Source: Chromera velia
Lineage: Eukaryota; Sar; Chromeraceae
Direction: 5' to 3'
DNA length: 33,442 bases
Assembly (NCBI GenBank): GCA_018398765.1
Contig: JAHBMJ010000445.1
Location: 14,532 to 47,973 of the forward strand
The translations under genes and the position numbers were made by a program. This document shows, piece after piece, positions 29,622 through 33,442 of the stretch; positions within the stretch are counted from its first letter, which is position 1; every line of letters starts with the position of its first letter. The notes under the pieces were generated by a model. That model had not been told where the DNA came from, did not search any database, and was given only the letters and a program-made list of their open reading frames with translations.

Positions 29622-30763
29622 TTAAAAATCCTGGTCTGTGAAAGTCCTCTGGGGAACCTCATGGAGCTCGAACATGGTCCCTTTCTGCACCCTCACCCCT
29701 GCAGCTGCTGCCTGCTGCTGCTTCTGTTTCTTCAGCGGACAGCACTTAGCATAGTGCCCCGTCTGATTACATTTGGGGACAGAGCACCTGACATTCTTGG
29801 CGGGGCAACCCTTTGCCTCGTCATAGTGCTTCAGGTGCCCGCAGTTGGGACAGGGGCGAGAGGACGAACTCGAGCCACCCTGACTGGAAGCAGCAACGGC
29901 ACCTGCATTTCCGTCTCTGTCTCCTGAAGACTGAAACGATGTCTCCCTCTTCTTTCCTTTCTTCTCCTTCCCCCCTTTCCCTTTTTCAGACCCCCCACGC
30001 AAACCTGAGGCAGCTGCCCTATACTTATGATGGGGACGGGGAGAGGAGGAACGGGAACCCTGCCCCTTGATGGCGACTTTCACTGCAAGCAACTCTGCCG
30101 CCTCTACTTTCCTCTCAACGAAAGGAAGAATCTCGTCGTACGTCAATGCGGCGATCTTTTTGTCATGCTTTTCGGTGGCCTTCTCCGAGGCATCAGTATA
30201 CTTAAACTTCAACTTGAAGTTGGTGAGTACATTCTCAAGGGCCCTCTTCTTCAGGTCGTCGGGTGCAGTGTAACCTGCCTTGCCTCCATCTCGGAGGCAC
30301 TTCTTCAGACGACCGACGGCAGACACAATGTCCTCCTTCCCCAAATTCCTTCGGAGAGCAAGGAGTTTCTCCTGAGAGGACTTTGCACCGATCTCCTTCT
30401 TCTCGGTGGCTACGTCAGAGACGGCCTCCAAGAGAACGGCACACTCCTTCCCCTCTCCCACAGCAACAGAGACCTCATGAACGAGGTCAGGGTCCTTCCT
30501 CAGACCCCAGAGGAGGGAAAGCTTCCAAAGAGACACCTGGTCCGCCTTATCCGGAACGTGTTTGGCGGCCAGCATGTACTCGGCGATTCCTTCCAGAGCC
30601 GAAACTCCTTCCGGAAGATGGCCTTGAGGTTCTCATCCTTAGACAACAGAACGGTGGCAAACGAAACTTTGCACTCGAAAGGATTAACCCAGTACAGATC
30701 AGGCAACTTGATCGTCTGTATGTCTAGAGCACCGCCTGCACTGCCACCAGATGTATTCGCCAT
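29622..30763 (-). pseudogene. copia gag, frameshifted
   Basis: ATG 30763 (MANTSGGSAGGALDIQTIKL). The first 60 or so codons are in one frame and the rest in another, with a single-base shift near 30590-30610 (FRKEFRLWKE versus SALEGIAEYMLAAKHV). Downstream comes a Lys-rich, Ser-rich linker, then Cys-rich knuckles CPNCGHLKHYDEAKGCPAK and CSVPKCNQTGHYAKCC. Spacing of the second knuckle is Cx4Cx4Hx3C rather than Cx2Cx4Hx4C. The frame stops TTTTAAATGG at 29622. Confidence 0.8.
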
Positions 30764-30861
30764 GTTGGAAGGAACAGCAAAAAAACAGAAGAGGAATCAG
30801 GAGATAGATCAACGTAGATCAAGGGATAAAATGAAGTGCCCACGCCTAGGAACAGCAAATT

Positions 30862-31320
30862 TGTGACGGGAAACGTTACCTAGAACAGACTAGAACAGTC
30901 AGGTAACGAAAATAGGTAACGCTCAAACAGCTAAACGGGAAGTCTGACCTACCGGGTCGTAGTCCTCAGTCCAGACAGGAAAATCTATTCAGTAACGACA
31001 GAGAAATTTAAGGAGACGGCAATCTAGAATCCACTTAAACAAAGACTGCGCGTTCGATCCAATGCGCGGGACTTCGATGCTCCAAACGTAACATACAGAC
31101 TGATCAGACTGCCATCTGAAGATGCTTGCTATCATGAACCGACTGAGCAGACCGAGCCTTCGTACAGTCTTACTGTTCGATCAAGGAGTCAGACGTTAAT
31201 ACACTCAAACATACGATCACGCCGCTCACAATACTTTTCACTCGCGTGGATGGCTGGCGCGCTCGCAGAACGCTTGGCGCCCACCTGACGCATGCTTGGA
31301 TGCATGCGTTTACTCTCACA
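30862..31320 (-). repeat. 5' LTR of the copia element
   Basis: 459 bp, partner of 24902-25360. The bases just inside (AATTTGCTGTTCC on the element strand) should be the primer-binding site, but they do not match an initiator-Met tRNA end. The right outer flank TAATCACCC resembles the inner flank of the other LTR (AATCACCCC). Confidence 0.9.
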
Positions 31321-32113
31321 TAATCACCCTGATACAGCTGATCAATCGCGGCCTCACAACTGTGATCGACTTTTATTTCATTGTTTTTGTTTATGTTAAA
31401 ATCCCGTAAAATCCCGTATAATCCCGTAAAATCCTGGCATTCATTTCTAAAATCCTAGGATCCAGGATTTTAGTCTTTATAATCCCTAGAGCCAGGATTT
31501 TAGATTCTAAAATCACTTAAAGTATAGGGTATGAGCCTGCCGGGCAGCGATGCTTACGGATCCACTGGGCCAAGCGTGCAAGCCGAGCGGCGTAGGCCGC
31601 CGGGGCAGAGCGCTTCCATGCGAATCCGATTTCTGCCGTACGCATTTAGCGTCAGCCGAATCAGATCGACTCACATCATGCAGAACTAGCTTGTAGTACT
31701 GATGCCTAACGCTGCCAACGTGTTATTGCCTAATTGTCGCGCCGCCGCGTGTTTGACGCACGCGCTTAGTCTGCCAGCCTGCCTTAATCTGCATGGTTTT
31801 GGTGCGTACGTCTTTTCACAGACTGACACCGGTGTTGTGATGTGTTGTGTTTCAAAGAGAAACAACAATATCTAAAAGAAGAACCAAACGATTAGTTCTT
31901 TTGTGCGTTCTATGAATGGCTCCAGAAATCTTTAGTTATCCTTTAGCAATCCTACAGGGTAGCAGAAGAGAAAAAGGCTATAGTTGATCATATCCACTCG
32001 TGTTGTGGTTACACTGAATGGCTGAAGGGACATTTAGTCAGTTTGTCACTCAGTCCAAGTGTAACGCGCAGTTCCACGAGCTGTGCTAGGAACTTTTCTT
32101 GCAGCGCTCTGTG
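31321..32113. other. Gene-free stretch between the two LTR-type elements
   Basis: Contains a short tandem repeat (below), then a GC-rich block at 31530-31680 with GCGGCGTAGGCCGCCGG, then unremarkable sequence leading into the gypsy-like gag. No RNA gene recognised. Confidence 0.5.
31397..31515. repeat. AAAATCCCGT tandem repeat with palindromes
   Basis: Three to four 10-bp units at 31397-31435, then TAAAATCCT...AGGATTTTA (31448-31472, perfect 9-bp arms) and a second decayed CCAGGATTTTA. The ATCC/GGAT arms could form hairpins. Confidence 0.6.
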
Positions 32114-32989
32114 ATGCAGAGACTGGTAGATGAAGTTTGGGAGCCACGGACGCAAGTCGTGCCTCCGACCATGGCCGCTGGAGTGGAGACGTCTGCCGGT
32201 GAACATCCTCTGTTGCTCGACGGAGAACTGCCTCGAGCCTGCAAGGTGAAGGAGCCCTCCGTCTTTGCAGAGGATCGGCACGAGGTCTTTGACTGGCTCG
32301 AAGACATGAAAGAGTATTGCCAGGGCACGGAAGTGTCAGAGAGTCGATGGCTCTTTGTTTCGAAGAGCTATCTGTCGAAGACTCTGAAAAAGTGGGTCTA
32401 TCGGAAGCAGAAAAGCGTAACTCCCTTCCGTTCATTCCAAGACTTCGCAGAGGCACTGAAAAAGAGGTACATCGACCCGCTTGAGCAGGATCACCGCAGG
32501 GATGCACTGGAGGAGCTCCAATACTTGAAAGCACAGGGCATGGAGAGCTTTGGGAACGCCTTCCTGGATCTAGCAAAAGAGATCAAAGACACATCGACCC
32601 CTGCTGATCTCATCCATACCTTCAAGAAGGCCATCCCCGATGCGATTTGCCTCGAGGTGAACAAGAAAGCTCTTTTCACTCTCAAAGAGGCAGTGGAGGC
32701 GGCTTGTATCACAGCGGAGACTTTGGAAGGAAGGGGTAGGAACCAAAAGAGGCACGCTCAGACTGGGGGCAGCAGACCGAACGGAAAGCACCAGGGTGGG
32801 TCCAACTCTGACGGACTTGTTCCCATGCAGCTGGATGCCATGTGCTCTCTTTCTTCAAAAGAGAGAGCCGAACTGATATGACAAGGACAGTGCTTCCTCT
32901 GCAAGCAGAAGGGATATGAGAAGAAAGATTGTCCATCCAACAGAGTGGACTCCAAAGTAGGACTTAGTGAAATCCAAAGTAACTTTTAA
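32114..32989 (+). pseudogene. Ty3/gypsy-like gag remnant
   Basis: ATG 32114 (MQRLVDEVWEPRTQVVPP) to TGA 32879, 255 codons. Retrotransposon gag core: VFDWLEDMKEYC, ESRWLFVSKSYLSKTLKKWV, FRSFQDFAEALKKRYIDPLE, ALEELQYLKAQGMESFGNAF. A basic, Gly/Asn-rich linker follows. The TGA lies just before a zinc knuckle, QCFLCKQKGYEKKDCPS, in which the His is Tyr, and the frame then stops at 32989. No protease or pol follows and I see no LTR, so it is a 3'-truncated or broken element. The gag family is inferred from this pattern and is the opposite strand and a different class from the copia element. Confidence 0.75.
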
Positions 32990-33442
32990 ATTTACTATAT
33001 TCTAGCTTCATTATAAAGTAAAACTAGGTTACTTGAAGCAATCTAGAGTCTTTTAAAGCATTTAAAATCGTTACTCCTGTGCAAATCTGCTTAAATGTGC
33101 TCAAAAGACTGGTTGATTAGCCAGGGTGCATGGTGGGGAAAAATTATGATCACCGCGGTACGTAGAAGTTAATGAATATTACCTGCAAAGAAATACACAG
33201 GCACAACACTAATGGATACGCTCAAAAGCAACATTTAGCGCCACCAATCAACTACAAAGAATTGCTTCTTCTGCAAGGGAAACAGTGCAGGAAAGAGGGC
33301 TTCACAGCTAGGCTGGTCAGACCGGACAGGAGACGGTCAGCAGGGGTCGGAGAGAACAGAGCACAGAGACAACATAATGCTATTCACAAAGAACTCACAC
33401 TACATGGCGCAAAAGCTTGCAACTCGTTCTGCGTATATCAAT
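32990..33442. other. Gene-free right end
   Basis: AT-rich at 32990-33080, then mixed sequence. A short plus-strand stretch at about 33262-33290 reads CFFCKGNSAGKR, which vaguely recalls a zinc knuckle; too short to call. Confidence 0.4.

Larger units (their letters stand above)
24902..31320 (-). mobile_element. Ty1/copia LTR retrotransposon, complete but inactive
   Basis: LTR - RT/RNase H - integrase/protease - gag - LTR when read on the plus strand, so transcribed from the right. Order protease, integrase, RT, RNase H identifies copia. The coding region carries many stops and at least one gag frameshift, and a 231-bp element sits in the RT. The two LTRs are equal in length and about 95% identical. 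The 5 bases outside (CGATC left, TAATC right) do not match, so there is no clear target duplication. Confidence 0.92.

Noticed and set aside
29203..30866. Plus-strand frames of 120-279 codons in the copia element
   Set aside because: Antisense shadows of gag and pol, which carry recognisable motifs on the minus strand.

Overview
The window is nuclear DNA of a eukaryotic microbe, probably a protist or alga. Three protein-coding genes carry GT-AG introns. The introns are packed with microsatellites, and the ground between genes is filled with transposable elements. The gene content (PUS10, a GDP-fucose-type transporter, an RluA-family pseudouridine synthase) does not fix the lineage. A chromerid or other alveolate alga would fit, but that is a guess.

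Host genes. (1) Positions 372-5130, minus strand: PUS10, a tRNA pseudouridine synthase. I could join seven exons in frame; the last exon or exons lie beyond the left edge. (2) 5746-8324, plus strand: a 357-residue nucleotide-sugar transporter of the GDP-fucose type, two exons split by a 1.5 kb microsatellite intron. It is head-to-head with PUS10 across a 615 bp intergenic region that has a TATA box at 5557. (3) 21946-24285, minus strand: an RluA-type pseudouridine synthase, three exons, 504 residues.

Transposon region 9.4-21.7 kb. The core is a reverse-transcriptase (RT) element I cannot place in a named family. A 1.94 kb RT unit occurs twice as an inverted pair (11348-13286 minus, 19752-21686 plus), the copies differing by one 4-nt indel plus substitutions. 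On the minus strand, upstream of the left unit, is a long decayed open frame (13364-15607) that keeps one frame for 748 codons through six stop codons; it looks like ORF1 of the same element. A second, diverged RT (about 15833-17290, plus) sits inside what appears to be the 5' part of that ORF1. Next to it is a non-autonomous hAT-like DNA transposon (17995-19129) with an 8-bp target duplication, carrying a nested small inverted-repeat element and a 44-bp motif that recurs at 24782.

Retrotransposon region 24.9-33.0 kb. Positions 24902-31320 hold a complete but dead Ty1/copia element on the minus strand with two 459-bp LTRs, a degraded gag, protease-integrase and RT-RNase H, and a 231-bp inverted-repeat element inserted in the RT. 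Positions 32114-32989 hold a Ty3/gypsy-like gag remnant on the plus strand.

Most LTR-LTR and RT-RT differences, and the many nonsense codons, are transitions, which suggests cytosine deamination of repeats. The three host genes are not functionally linked to the elements. Two of the three encode unrelated pseudouridine synthases.
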